Positions 27,598 through 36,856 of a stretch of DNA of 64,000 bases are shown here, in pieces. Each line of letters starts with the position of its first letter. The stretch's first letter is position 1. The notes under the pieces are model-generated. The model was not told the DNA's origin, made no database searches, and was given only the letters and a program-made list of their open reading frames with translations. Source of the DNA: JBJXGE01 sp046154185. GTDB taxonomy: Bacteria > Planctomycetota > UBA8108 > UBA1146 > JAJFFE01. The position numbers were made by a program, and so were the translations under genes. The stretch covers positions 1 to 64,000 of the forward strand of contig JBJXGE010000094.1 in assembly GCA_046154185.1 (NCBI GenBank). Direction: 5' to 3'.

Positions 27598-27829
27598 GGT
27601 GAGCCTCTCGATGTGTATTGGGCGCTCGCCCGCCGGTTCGCGACTCTCGGGAATTAGCGCACAGCATAATTAAAACGATCACGTATGCATCTGTTCTTTC
27701 GAATTCGAGCCCTGCGTCGTCTCGCCACAATTCTACGATCCGGAATTCTGTGGCGTTCGTTAGACCTGGTTGCAGCGACGCGCAGCCTTTCTGAGCGGCA
27801 TCCTGCGAGATCCGAAGGACGGCGTCGCG

Positions 27830-28480
27830 ATGAACTATTCGGAAGGGCCTCTTTTCGATCCACTGAGTACTTACCTCGTCCGCAGTGGACTCGAGCCCGC
27901 ACCGATTCCCGCGGACAAAAAGTGGCCCATTGCCTTTGGCTGCCGCATGCGCATCGTTGGTGTGCTCGACTTTCGTGGGTATGAGAAGTTCGGATGCCCC
28001 GGAAGGTCTTTGGTGATATTCGCGGCGCGGACTGCGCGCGAAGACACTGAATTGGGTCTGTGGATTGGCCCTGCGGAAACGTGCAAACTCAAGGGAGGCC
28101 AGCTCGGCGACATTGTGATGGTGGGAACCGCAACACCGATCGTCGATTATTTATGGGCTGAAGAAGCTCTCGATGAAGCGAGGCGTCGAGAACCATTGCT
28201 CAAGTTTGAACACCAAATGCGGTACTTGCTAGTCTGCGACATTTCGAAGATCGGCGGAACGCCGACTTGGCGCCATGAACTCCTGGAGCATCAGGTCGTG
28301 ATCGATGGCGCCCCCTACCAGATTTTTGGGGAATTCGTCGACTCGGACGTCCTCAGTAAATCCGGCTCGGCCCTTCACATCATCTGGCAGCCGAAAACGG
28401 ATGCGCTCCACCTCGCGCATGAAGAAATCTGTTCGAGCGATGGCGGATCGATCGTCACGGTGGATGCGTCACGTGGTTAG
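27830..28480 (+). CDS. hypothetical protein, 216 aa
   Basis: ATG 27830, with GAAGGA about 11 nt upstream; the frame is open earlier but lacks a good start. Soluble, beta-rich sequence with motifs such as PIAFGCRMRIVGVLDFRGYEKF and GPAETCKLKGGQLGDIVMVG. No signal peptide, membrane segment or known motif seen. The composition looks coding (balanced hydrophobic pattern, ends cleanly with TAG). The 148-bp gap downstream (28481-28628) shows nothing notable. Confidence 0.7.
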   Translation: MNYSEGPLFDPLSTYLVRSGLEPAPIPADKKWPIAFGCRMRIVGVLDFRGYEKFGCPGRSLVIFAARTAREDTELGLWIGPAETCKLKGGQLGDIVMVGTATPIVDYLWAEEALDEARRREPLLKFEHQMRYLLVCDISKIGGTPTWRHELLEHQVVIDGAPYQIFGEFVDSDVLSKSGSALHIIWQPKTDALHLAHEEICSSDGGSIVTVDASRG

Positions 28481-28628
28481 CGCTCGTTGACGAGGTTGAC
28501 GGTCAAAGGCGGAGCGCCACCCGATTTTGAATCCGCGCCGATCACCGTCGAGGGCTTCCCGTGGTAAAGAAATAGACGAAATCGCCGGTGACGTCGGACC
28601 CCCTCGGCGATGCTTGGTCACTGCAAGC

Positions 28629-31253
28629 CTAGTCGAGATTGATCTTGGTTTGCTCGCCGGCAGCAATCGTGAATCGCACGGCAGCCGTGTGGCCGGTCGA
28701 TGCCAAGACCCGGGCCTGATAGATTCCTGGCGGGAGCGGCGTCGAGGATTTGCCTGCGCCGGAACTCCAAGCGGTAGTCACCCAGACCGGCGTCACTCGA
28801 CCGAGCCACTCGATGGCTATTCGTCTTCGCACGTGCTCGGGCGTCACTCGTTGCGAGAATTCTGCGAGCACCGTGCCGCAGCGCTCGAATGTGAGCGCGA
28901 CTTCCGAGGCACCCGCCGGAACTTCGAAGATGCTTGCGGAAACTCCGTCGCTCGCGTAGCCGAATCGCACGCCGCCCGGCCAGGAGGTGAAGAGCGGATC
29001 TTCGTCGATCTGCGGTCGCTCAAGCATTTCGGCACGCTCTGGGCACGCCCCGGCTCGCAGCATATCGAACTTCACTCCTTGGGGAATCACTCCGTCAGGA
29101 AGTACGAGGCGGAGACTCGCGACTCGTTCCAGCGTGAGTGTGCCAGTCGCATTGGCATGGAGCGTGACTTTCAACGGAGGTGCGTAGTACCCCGCGGGTG
29201 CGACCGCCTGCAAACGATACTCAGCGGGACAGACAGCTACGAGCGCGATCCGACCGGCAGCGTCGGTCCGGCCGTTGTATTTTGCTAAGCCATCTTCGGC
29301 AAGCAAGGTCCATGGCACGCCACCCGCTGGACTGCCATCGGGAAGTAACACTTCGCCAGCAAAGCGCACCGCGTGAAAATCGAGATCCAATTCAAGCGAT
29401 TTCGCAACGACGCATGGTCCCGCTTGCAGCGCGACATTTCCCTCATTTCTAAACCGAACCATAAACTCGCCGGGCTCTGCGACAACGACGCCATACAAAC
29501 CCAACCGATCAATGGTGCCCGCACTGCCAGTGCGCCTCGAAATGAAATTCAGCTTTCCACCGACTACGGGCTCGCCGTTAATAGTGATCTTGCCGTGGAC
29601 CTGTATCGCGGGATCCACCGACAACTCAAAAGTCTTCGATTCGCCAGCAGAAAGTTCGAATTCACTCTTGTGCAGTTCGACCGTCGCGCGCCACAGGCGG
29701 AGACAATACTCTCCCGGTGAGAGAACATCGAATTGGAACTCGCCGCTCTCGGCGGAAAGATGCGGAGTTCGTGGCTGTCGCAGCGTTCCGGATTCGCGAT
29801 CGCCGAGGTCAACAGGTTCGAGTTCAGCATGCACCGAAGAGTCAACGTTCCCAGCGTGGTCGCGGACTCGGACCAACAAGCTCGCCGCTGGCTTGAGCAC
29901 AGATTCCAACCGCATTGCCGTCCTCGTCATTTCGAAGCGCGGCACGTGCTCCGCCGGATATCCGCGCGCTTCGATCGTCAGATCGACTGCGAGACCGCTC
30001 GGGACCCGAAACGCGCATGCGCCGCTTTCGTCGCTCATCCCTAGCGAAGTCGCTGGGTCCTGCGACGCGGGCGGGACATCCACGAAACTGCAGATCACCC
30101 TTGCGCCCGCGATCGGCGCGCGCGACGGACTCAGTACCACAATTGTCAGAAGTATTCCCGGCGCGCCGAGCGCGATCGCTAGACTCGTCGTCTCACCGAC
30201 CGCCACCTCAACTTCCTCAACCATCGTTGACCGGAATCCTTCGACAGTAACGCACATCGCATAGGATCCAGCTTCGAGTCCCACAATCCGAACGCGTTCG
30301 GCTTCGACTTGATAGTTGCGCGAGCTCGCATGCGTCCGCGCGCCAGCGGCTGAATCGACGATTCGTTCCAAAGTTACTGCGACTGCCTTTGGCAGCCCGT
30401 GGCCTGCAGGCGCATGTAAGACAATTTCAATCGTGGCGTCGCGAGGAAGGAAGATTTCCTTCTGCAACTCTCCGACTCCGCGCGCCCGGAGTTCTCTTGC
30501 GAGGAGGCCGCGGTCGCCCCGAGTGCGAACGTGGATGACGGTTGCTCCCACCGGGATTCCTTGGAAGTCGAAGTACCCCCCGCTGTCCGTGCAAGCCCAG
30601 GATTCGAATAGCGGACCACCGGCGTCGAAGGAGACGATTATTTGAACGTCCGCTCCCTCGACCGGCTCGCCGTCGATAGTCAGGACTCGCGCTTCATAAG
30701 GGAGTCCGGCTTCGAGAACGAGATGAACTTCGGGTGCAAAGCCGGCCGTCACTTCAATCGATTGATGCGTGCGTCCGACGTATCCCACTGCGCTGCAGAA
30801 GACCTCGTACGAGCCGTCGCGCACTCCCCTAGTCGTGAATCGTCCTTTGCTGTCGCTCGTCTCGCTCACTACTTCTTGCCGCACTTCGTCATTCGGCAGA
30901 TTGGTCTCCGAGATGGTGATCTGCGCGTTGTAGATGGGATTTCCCAGGGCATCTGTGACCGAGCCGAGGACCTGCGTACCGATTCGGAGTGTGATCGCGG
31001 TCATTGGTAACTCGACGTGGCTTAAGTTGAAGTGAAGCGGGACTCCTGCCGGCGACGATTTCAACTCGAGCGCACCATCGGCTGAAATCGACTGCAAAGC
31101 TTGGGATGTTTGAGCGGCAGTTCGCGGATCCGCGCTTGCGAAAATAAGAACCACGAACCCCGCGCAGATGGGGATTGCGATCATCGCCGCGGCGAAGAGC
31201 AGCACTCTACCTGACCGGCTTCGCCGTCGATTCCGGTGCCGTTCGCGCTCCAT
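28629..31253 (-). CDS. large membrane-anchored CarboxypepD_reg/Ig-like repeat protein, 874 aa
   Basis: A basic N-terminus (RHRNRRRSRSGR) and one transmembrane helix (about 17-42) anchor the protein. About eight beta-sandwich modules of 80-100 aa follow, of the carboxypeptidase-regulatory-like / Cna-B type, with recurrent phrases: GSVTDALGNPIYNAQITISE, DGEPVEGADVQIIVSFD, SPSRAPIAGARVICSFVD, INGEPVVGGKLNFISR and LLPDGSPAGGVPW. Such proteins extend from the cell surface. It resembles the product at 45591 in design. It lies downstream of the ice-binding lipoprotein gene on the same strand. Confidence 0.88.
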   Translation of the reverse strand: MERERHRNRRRSRSGRVLLFAAAMIAIPICAGFVVLIFASADPRTAAQTSQALQSISADGALELKSSPAGVPLHFNLSHVELPMTAITLRIGTQVLGSVTDALGNPIYNAQITISETNLPNDEVRQEVVSETSDSKGRFTTRGVRDGSYEVFCSAVGYVGRTHQSIEVTAGFAPEVHLVLEAGLPYEARVLTIDGEPVEGADVQIIVSFDAGGPLFESWACTDSGGYFDFQGIPVGATVIHVRTRGDRGLLARELRARGVGELQKEIFLPRDATIEIVLHAPAGHGLPKAVAVTLERIVDSAAGARTHASSRNYQVEAERVRIVGLEAGSYAMCVTVEGFRSTMVEEVEVAVGETTSLAIALGAPGILLTIVVLSPSRAPIAGARVICSFVDVPPASQDPATSLGMSDESGACAFRVPSGLAVDLTIEARGYPAEHVPRFEMTRTAMRLESVLKPAASLLVRVRDHAGNVDSSVHAELEPVDLGDRESGTLRQPRTPHLSAESGEFQFDVLSPGEYCLRLWRATVELHKSEFELSAGESKTFELSVDPAIQVHGKITINGEPVVGGKLNFISRRTGSAGTIDRLGLYGVVVAEPGEFMVRFRNEGNVALQAGPCVVAKSLELDLDFHAVRFAGEVLLPDGSPAGGVPWTLLAEDGLAKYNGRTDAAGRIALVAVCPAEYRLQAVAPAGYYAPPLKVTLHANATGTLTLERVASLRLVLPDGVIPQGVKFDMLRAGACPERAEMLERPQIDEDPLFTSWPGGVRFGYASDGVSASIFEVPAGASEVALTFERCGTVLAEFSQRVTPEHVRRRIAIEWLGRVTPVWVTTAWSSGAGKSSTPLPPGIYQARVLASTGHTAAVRFTIAAGEQTKINLD

Positions 31254-31299
31254 GTCTCACCTTCAGTCTCGCAACGCACACGTCGGACGGTCGACGGCG

Positions 31300-31350
31300 C
31301 CTCCTTTTGCTGCGCGTTCAATCTGAGGTGAACGATCGCGCAAAAGGAGG
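31300..31350. repeat. inverted repeat, 11-bp arms, between ice-binding and CarboxypepD_reg genes
   Basis: CCTCCTTTTGC (31300-31310) and GCAAAAGGAGG (31340-31350) are exact inverse complements separated by 29 bp. On the minus strand it lies after the ice-binding gene stop (31368) and before the next gene start (31253). It could act as a terminator or a mRNA stability structure; no T-run follows. Confidence 0.4.
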
Positions 31351-31367
31351 TGCTGATTTCGCCCCTA

Positions 31368-32222
31368 CTACGGGGCGGGCTGAGTAACCGTACTCGAATC
31401 GAGGGTGACCGCCGTCTGTGCCAGGAGTCTGCCGTTCACCGATGCGCCGGTATTCGCGACAATCGATGTCTGGGAGAGAAGAATTCCTTCGAGATGGGAA
31501 GTCGTTCCGATCTCCGCGGCACCGAACACCTGCCAGAAGATGTTCTTCGACAGCGCGCCACCGGCGAGGACAATCTGCGTCGAGGAACTCATTGTTAGAC
31601 TCTGCGCAATTTGGAAGATCCAGACATCATTGGGGCCACCGGAGAGAGTGACATCCGTCGGGATGAGAACAGCGGTACCCCATTTGTAAACCGCGGGCGG
31701 GAGAGTGAGTCCGCCGATGTTCCCTGCACCCAGCTCGATGTGGTCAGGGGCTCGTCCTGCGGCGTCCGCGTAGGCGGCTTCCATGTCGAGTACGGCGACG
31801 GTGAGATCGGCAGGCGCTGGGTCTGTATAGTCGGCCGCTACGACGTGTCCACTGACCTGAGTCGAAGTCGAGAACGTGCCCGATGGATCCAGATTCAATG
31901 AGAACCCCGTGATGAAGCTCGCGGCGGCCGGGCTCAGTCCAAGGCTCCCAGTGACGACGGAGGCTGGAACAGTTGAGATTGCGGACTTGGCCAAGATCGT
32001 GTGGTTCTCGGCCGTGCCAAGATCCACGGGCGCCGGACCACGTCCCAAGCCGCCAACGCCAGTGCCAGCACCGGCAAGAATTGGTGGGCTTGCACCTGCG
32101 CCTGCAACACCGCGGTGACTTCTGTGATTCTTGCAGCCTGCAACCATCGCAACTAGCAGCAGCGCTATGACCACGCCGCAGACTGCGGCGGAAATACGTT
32201 TACAGTTACTCATTCTCGTCAT
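31368..32222 (-). CDS. ice-binding-like (DUF3494) lipoprotein
   Basis: 284 aa. Signal peptide and lipobox VAGC with Cys30 (AAVCGVVIALLLVAMVAGC), a Gly/Ala-rich linker, then from about residue 65 a DUF3494 domain. The signatures are FAVLAKS-like ENHTILAKSAISTVPASVVTG, SLGLSPAAASFITGFSL, ADLTVAVLDMEAAYADAAGR, IGGLTLPPAVYKWGTAVLI, GGPNDVWIFQIAQSLTMSSS and the C-terminal LEGILLSQTSIVANTGASVNGRLLAQTAVTLD. DUF3494 proteins form a beta-solenoid that binds ice in polar microbes or serves adhesion-like roles. ATG 32222 is preferred; an in-frame ATG at 32213 is possible. Confidence 0.93.
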   Translation of the reverse strand: MTRMSNCKRISAAVCGVVIALLLVAMVAGCKNHRSHRGVAGAGASPPILAGAGTGVGGLGRGPAPVDLGTAENHTILAKSAISTVPASVVTGSLGLSPAAASFITGFSLNLDPSGTFSTSTQVSGHVVAADYTDPAPADLTVAVLDMEAAYADAAGRAPDHIELGAGNIGGLTLPPAVYKWGTAVLIPTDVTLSGGPNDVWIFQIAQSLTMSSSTQIVLAGGALSKNIFWQVFGAAEIGTTSHLEGILLSQTSIVANTGASVNGRLLAQTAVTLDSSTVTQPAP

Positions 32223-32987
32223 CTTTCATCTTGTAGACCTTTTTCGCTGATCGTGAGCTGGCCGTTTTCTAAACCTTGACCGACGCGAGCAACTAAGAGT
32301 TTGACCCGTTCAATTCGACGCTCCTATCACAACGTGTGCATTCTGAGGCGCTCGCCGCATCGGCAACCCGCATGCGCAGTTTCGAGCTGACATGATTCTT
32401 GTGGAGATGTTAGACCCGCGGTGAAGAGTGTCCTATGGGGTTCAACCCTACTAAAATTCGCAAGAATCGGATTTAACTGGAGAGCGCGCTGTTCTCGTGT
32501 CCGCTCCTTCAACCTGAAAGATTGAATAGGGAAATGCCCAGGGCAACCGTCTGCTCCGGCAGACCGGACCAGCCGGCCGCCCTTGTATGTTGCCGAACGC
32601 CGTCGAAACTACCTTCGCACGAACCAGACTCGCCGACAACAATGCCGACCAGCCACGGATCGGCCCTTCGGGCCGTGGGAAATGGATTGGCCGCGCGACC
32701 ACTTCTCGTGAAACTCGATAGTTGTCAGAATCTGCAAACTCACCGCGAACTCGAAGTAGTTCAGCTGCGGCGCAGAGAACTGCGCACTCGCCAGGATTCA
32801 AGGATTCTCAAACAACGGGCGGCTCAGGGTTCGATCGGGCACTGTCCGTTCTCGCGGGACCCGCACACTTCGTCGTTCAGCGTGCGTTCCCGCCGTCCGA
32901 TAACGAAGACTGAGTGTCCAGAGGGTTTTCGCTCGGCAGTCGAGCTGTGAAGCGCGGACCGCGCGGCACAGGCGAGCGGGGTGTCGC
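32223..32987. other. 765-bp stretch without a convincing gene
   Basis: Short frames are open on both strands, but none has protein-like composition or a family match. Small hairpins are visible: GTCTGC/GCAGAC around 32550-32565 and CGGCCC/GGGCCG around 32662-32675. It lies between the ice-binding gene (minus) and the MBOAT gene (plus), so it should hold both promoters. I see no riboswitch I can name. Confidence 0.5.
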
Positions 32988-34448
32988 GTGAAGTTCAATT
33001 CCATCGAGTTTCTGCTCTATTTTCCGCTCGTGGCGTTGAGCTACTTCCTGCTGCCCCAACGACACCGCTGGCTCTTGCTCCTCGCCGCGAGCTACTATTT
33101 CTATATGTGTTGGGAGCCGGTCTACGCGCTCCTCATCGTCGCGTCGACCGTGGTCGACTACGCGGCCGGACGCCTGATGGGCGCGAGCGCCGACCGCGCG
33201 CAGCGCCGCAAGTATTTGTTCGTCAGCATGGCGCTCAATCTCGGGCTCCTCTTCACGTTTAAGTACCTGGACTTCACATTGGCATCTTTGAAAGCGGCCT
33301 TCGCGCCCTTCAACTTGCTCGAAGACCTGCCGCTCTTTCACTTGGTGTTGCCCGTCGGGATCTCGTTCTACACATTTCAAACGTTGAGCTACACGATCGA
33401 TGTCTATCGCGGCACGGCGCCGGCGGAGCGACACCTCGGCTACTTCGCGCTCTACGTCGTGTACTTCCCGCAACTCGTCGCCGGCCCCATTGAGCGCACG
33501 GACCGCCTGTTGCCGCAACTGCGGGCGACGCACGCATTCGATTTGCAGCGCATCTATTCGGGCGCGCTCTGCATGCTGTGGGGATTCTTCAAGAAGCTCG
33601 CCATCGCCGATCCGCTCGGGCTCATCGTCGACCCGGTCTACAACAACCCGCAAGCGTTCGAAGGGCCGGCGTTCGTGGTCGCGACCGTGGCGTTCGCGAT
33701 TCAGATCTACTGCGACTTCTCCGGCTACTCGGACATCGCGATCGGCGCGTCGCGAATTCTTGGCATCGAGCTCATGCAGAACTTTCGCCGCCCTTACCTC
33801 GCACGCTCGCTCGTCGAGTTTTGGCAGCGTTGGCATATCTCGCTCTCCCAGTGGTTTCGCGACTACGTGTATGTTCCGCTCGGCGGCAATCGCGGTTCGA
33901 CGGCGCGCGTGTGCGTCAACCTGTTCATTGTGTTTCTCGTCAGCGGCCTCTGGCACGGGGCGAGTTGGACCTTCGTCGCGTGGGGCGCGCTCCACGGCAC
34001 GTATTTAATCGTCGGTCGACTCACACGCGCGCCGCGTGCTGCGCTCGCCGCCGCGCTGCGACTCGAGCGCGTGCCGCGCCTCCACCTTGCCGCGCAAATC
34101 GCCACGACTTTCACCCTCGTCTTAGCCGCGTGGGTGTTCTTCCGTGCCGCCTCGGTCGCGGACGCTTGCTACATCTTCGCGAGCCTCGGCACCGGCTGGC
34201 AGTCATTCACGGTGTCCGTGCTCGAACCGTTCGCCAACGTGGGAGTTCCCCTCGACCAGCTCGTCGCGGCGCTCATCGCCATCCTGTGTCTCGAACTCGT
34301 GCAGCTCGCGCAAGAGTATACGCGACTCAGCGCGTGGTTCTTTCAGCGACCGGTCGCGCTCCGCTGGGGCGCGTACCAATTGCTCTTACTCGGGGTGTTT
34401 CTCCTCGGAGACTTCCATGAGCGTGCCTTCATCTACTTCCAGTTCTGA
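32988..34448 (+). CDS. MBOAT family O-acyltransferase (AlgI-like)
   Basis: 486 aa with about ten membrane helices. Hallmarks of AlgI/DltB-type enzymes: opening MKFNSIEFLLYFPLVALSYF, PVGISFYTFQTLSYTIDVYRG, PQLVAGPIERTDRLLPQL, YCDFSGYSDIAIG, FWQRWHISLSQWFRDYVYVPLGGNR with His283, and the catalytic His323 in LWHGASW. AlgI-class proteins move acyl groups, usually acetyl, across the membrane for polysaccharide modification. The next gene encodes a matching SGNH partner and overlaps by about 30 bp, strongly suggesting a joint O-acylation system. Confidence 0.95.
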   Translation: MKFNSIEFLLYFPLVALSYFLLPQRHRWLLLLAASYYFYMCWEPVYALLIVASTVVDYAAGRLMGASADRAQRRKYLFVSMALNLGLLFTFKYLDFTLASLKAAFAPFNLLEDLPLFHLVLPVGISFYTFQTLSYTIDVYRGTAPAERHLGYFALYVVYFPQLVAGPIERTDRLLPQLRATHAFDLQRIYSGALCMLWGFFKKLAIADPLGLIVDPVYNNPQAFEGPAFVVATVAFAIQIYCDFSGYSDIAIGASRILGIELMQNFRRPYLARSLVEFWQRWHISLSQWFRDYVYVPLGGNRGSTARVCVNLFIVFLVSGLWHGASWTFVAWGALHGTYLIVGRLTRAPRAALAAALRLERVPRLHLAAQIATTFTLVLAAWVFFRAASVADACYIFASLGTGWQSFTVSVLEPFANVGVPLDQLVAALIAILCLELVQLAQEYTRLSAWFFQRPVALRWGAYQLLLLGVFLLGDFHERAFIYFQF

Positions 34449-35418
34449 CGTGTGGCGAGGAGTGCGGACGATCGCACGGCGCGCGACTTTGTTCGCCGCG
34501 ATCTTCGCACTCGTGCTCGCGGCGCTCGATTGGCGACTCGGCGCCAACGTCTTCACGTCGTACGCGCTCGGGTATCGTGCGCTCACCGCCGCCGTCGGTG
34601 CGCCGCCCGACGAAGTCTTGCTGCTCGGGACATCGCATGTCGCGCGCGGCGTCGATCCGACGCAGCTCGGCGCGCCAGCCGAGCGCGCTTTCAATTTCGC
34701 GCTCGACGCCGCACCGCCGAGCTTCTTTGTCGACTGGTACACGCGGCTCTATCGCAAGTACCGGCCGGCGCCGAAGCGCGTCGTCATCGACGCGGCGAGT
34801 TTCATCTTCGACGGCCAGCGGCTCTATCGCCGCTATGCGCACGACAGCGAATACTTTCCTGCCGACCACTTTTGGCGCGAGCTCGAAGCCGGTGAAGTGT
34901 CGCGCGAGCTGCTCATTAAGCACCGATGGCCGCTTCTCAAATACCGCCGCAACTATTCGCTACTCCTGCGGCACGAGAATCTGAACATGGACAGTCTCGA
35001 TCGTTATAGCTTCGGTTGGATGCCGCTCGTCGGCACGAACCCGCATCACGATCGCGTGCAGTATCCGCCGACCCACATCGAAGAGACGGAGGTGCGCGCA
35101 CTCGAGCGCCTGCTCGAGGTCTTGGCGAGCGATCGGGTCGAGGTCGTGCTCGTGCAGACGCCGGTCTATCTCCCGAAGTTTCCGCTCGACGACGCGACGA
35201 CCCGGCGCATCGCCGCAATCGCCGCGGCGCGCGGAATCCCGTTCCTCAACTACAACGCAGAACGTCGCAGCGACCTGAATAGCGAGCTGCAACATTTTCA
35301 TGACTACGGACACCTGAACGTCGATGGCGGCAAGATCTTCAGCGCCCGATTGGGCGTCGACCTCCATCGACTCCGCCTCGGCGGCTTGCGCGCCGAACGC
35401 ACTGGAAACAGAGACTGA
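34417..35418 (+). CDS. SGNH/GDSL hydrolase-like O-acylation partner (AlgJ/DltD-like)
   Basis: 333 aa; ATG 34417 lies inside the MBOAT gene and opens MSVPSSTSSSDVWRG. One N-terminal membrane anchor (FAAIFALVLAALDW). The SGNH-like catalytic signature is visible: nucleophile Ser73 in LLLGTSHVARG, and Asp296/His299 in HDYGHLNVDGG near the C-terminus. This matches extracytoplasmic partners that receive the acyl group from an MBOAT protein. The pair probably O-acylates an exopolysaccharide or envelope glycan; the polymer is unknown. Confidence 0.88.
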   Translation: MSVPSSTSSSDVWRGVRTIARRATLFAAIFALVLAALDWRLGANVFTSYALGYRALTAAVGAPPDEVLLLGTSHVARGVDPTQLGAPAERAFNFALDAAPPSFFVDWYTRLYRKYRPAPKRVVIDAASFIFDGQRLYRRYAHDSEYFPADHFWRELEAGEVSRELLIKHRWPLLKYRRNYSLLLRHENLNMDSLDRYSFGWMPLVGTNPHHDRVQYPPTHIEETEVRALERLLEVLASDRVEVVLVQTPVYLPKFPLDDATTRRIAAIAAARGIPFLNYNAERRSDLNSELQHFHDYGHLNVDGGKIFSARLGVDLHRLRLGGLRAERTGNRD

Positions 35419-35419
35419 A

Positions 35420-36856
35420 TTGCACACTGAATCGCTGGTTTCATCCTCGCAAACGGCGGCCACGTCGCATCCCGCGTCGTTCCGGGATCCAAGCGGCGTC
35501 GTCTTTCACGTCGCGGGCGAGTTGTATCGACAGGTGAATCTGGTCTATCGAGACGACTACGAACGGCTGGAAAGCTCCGGCCTCCTCGAGCAACTCTGGT
35601 CGGATCGCCTTCTCATTCCGCATGCCGACGCCGCGAACGTGGCGCCGAAGGACTTGAGCGCGGCATGGCGCGTCATCAAACCTGAGCTCGTGCCGTTCAT
35701 CTCTTATCCGTATGAGTGGAGCTTCAGTCAGCTCCAAGACGCCGCGCTTCTCACGCTCGAGATACAGCGCCGCGCGCTCCTTGCCGGCCTGTCGCTCAAA
35801 GATGCGAGCGCGTACAACGTGCAGTTCGTCGGCGGTCGACCGATACTCATCGACACGCTCTCGTTCGAGCGTTATCGCGAAGGCGCGCCGTGGCCCGCGT
35901 ACGCGCAGTTCTGCCGGCACTTCCTCGCGCCGCTGATGTTGATGGCGCTCAAGGACATCCGACTCGGTCAATTGTTGCGCGTGCATCTCGACGGCGTGCC
36001 GCTCGATCTCGCGAGCACGCTGTTGCCGCGGCGCAGTTGGTGGCGCTTTTCGTGGCTCGCTCACGTCCATTTGCACGCGCTCGCGCAGCGGCGCTTCGCG
36101 AGCGCCGCTGCGTCGCCGCGAACGACCGGCGGCCACCGGCACTTCTCCCGCACTGCGATGGAGGGACTCATCGCGAGCCTCGAGCGCGGCGTGCGCGCGC
36201 TCAAGTGGCAGCCGCGCGGCACGGAGTGGTGCGACTACTACGACGCGACGAACTACAGCGATGACGCGGCGCGCTCGAAGGGCGCGTTGGTCGAGGCGAT
36301 GCTGGCGGAGTTCGCGCCCCGCACGGTTTGGGATCTCGGCGCTAACACCGGCGTCTACAGTCGGCTCGCGGCGCAGCGCGGCATTCAAACCGTCGCCTTC
36401 GATATCGATCCCGCGGCCGTCGAGAAGAACTATCGGCAGGTGCGCGCCCAGCACGAATCGATGCTACTGCCGCTCCTCCTCGACCTCACGAATCCGAGCG
36501 CGGCGCAAGGCTGGGGGCACGCGGAGCGCGACTCGCTCGCGGCGCGCGGTCCGTGCGACTTGGCGCTCGCGCTCGCGCTCGTGCATCACCTGGCGATTGC
36601 GAACAACGTACCGCTCGCGCGCGTTGCGGAGTTCTTCGCTTCGATTGCGCGGGCGCTGATCATCGAGTTTGTGCCGAAGGAAGATTCGCAGGTCGAGCGT
36701 TTGTTGAGTTCGCGCGCGGATGTTTTTCCGGACTATCACGCCGCGGGATTTGTCGCCGCGTTCAGCCGCTACTTTCGAATCGTGCGACAGGCGCCGGTCG
36801 CGGGCACGGCGCGCACGCTTTACGCGATGACGGCGCTCAACGCCGACGCGCCGTAA
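35420..36856 (+). CDS. NoeA-like SAM-dependent methyltransferase
   Basis: 478 aa. The start is set at TTG 35420, 1 bp after the previous TGA, because no ATG fits between the upstream stop and the conserved opening FRDPSGVVFHVAGELYRQV. The C-terminal half holds a methyltransferase fold: motif I VWDLGANTGVYSRLA, FDIDPAAVEKNYRQV, and LALALALVHHLAIANNVPLARVAEFF. Relatives are annotated nodulation protein NoeA. In this cassette methylation of a sugar residue of the same polymer is likely. Converges with the sulfatase-like gene with a 20-bp overlap of 3-prime ends. Confidence 0.85.
   Translation: MHTESLVSSSQTAATSHPASFRDPSGVVFHVAGELYRQVNLVYRDDYERLESSGLLEQLWSDRLLIPHADAANVAPKDLSAAWRVIKPELVPFISYPYEWSFSQLQDAALLTLEIQRRALLAGLSLKDASAYNVQFVGGRPILIDTLSFERYREGAPWPAYAQFCRHFLAPLMLMALKDIRLGQLLRVHLDGVPLDLASTLLPRRSWWRFSWLAHVHLHALAQRRFASAAASPRTTGGHRHFSRTAMEGLIASLERGVRALKWQPRGTEWCDYYDATNYSDDAARSKGALVEAMLAEFAPRTVWDLGANTGVYSRLAAQRGIQTVAFDIDPAAVEKNYRQVRAQHESMLLPLLLDLTNPSAAQGWGHAERDSLAARGPCDLALALALVHHLAIANNVPLARVAEFFASIARALIIEFVPKEDSQVERLLSSRADVFPDYHAAGFVAAFSRYFRIVRQAPVAGTARTLYAMTALNADAP

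Noticed and set aside
32500..32720. Structured leader that might be a riboswitch
   Set aside because: Several small hairpins exist, but no c-di-GMP, cobalamin or other known core sequence could be matched.
32522..32950. Plus-strand 142-aa frame in the ice-binding/MBOAT gap
   Set aside because: Arg/Ser/Pro-rich with no hydrophobic pattern, no ribosome-binding site and no family resemblance.
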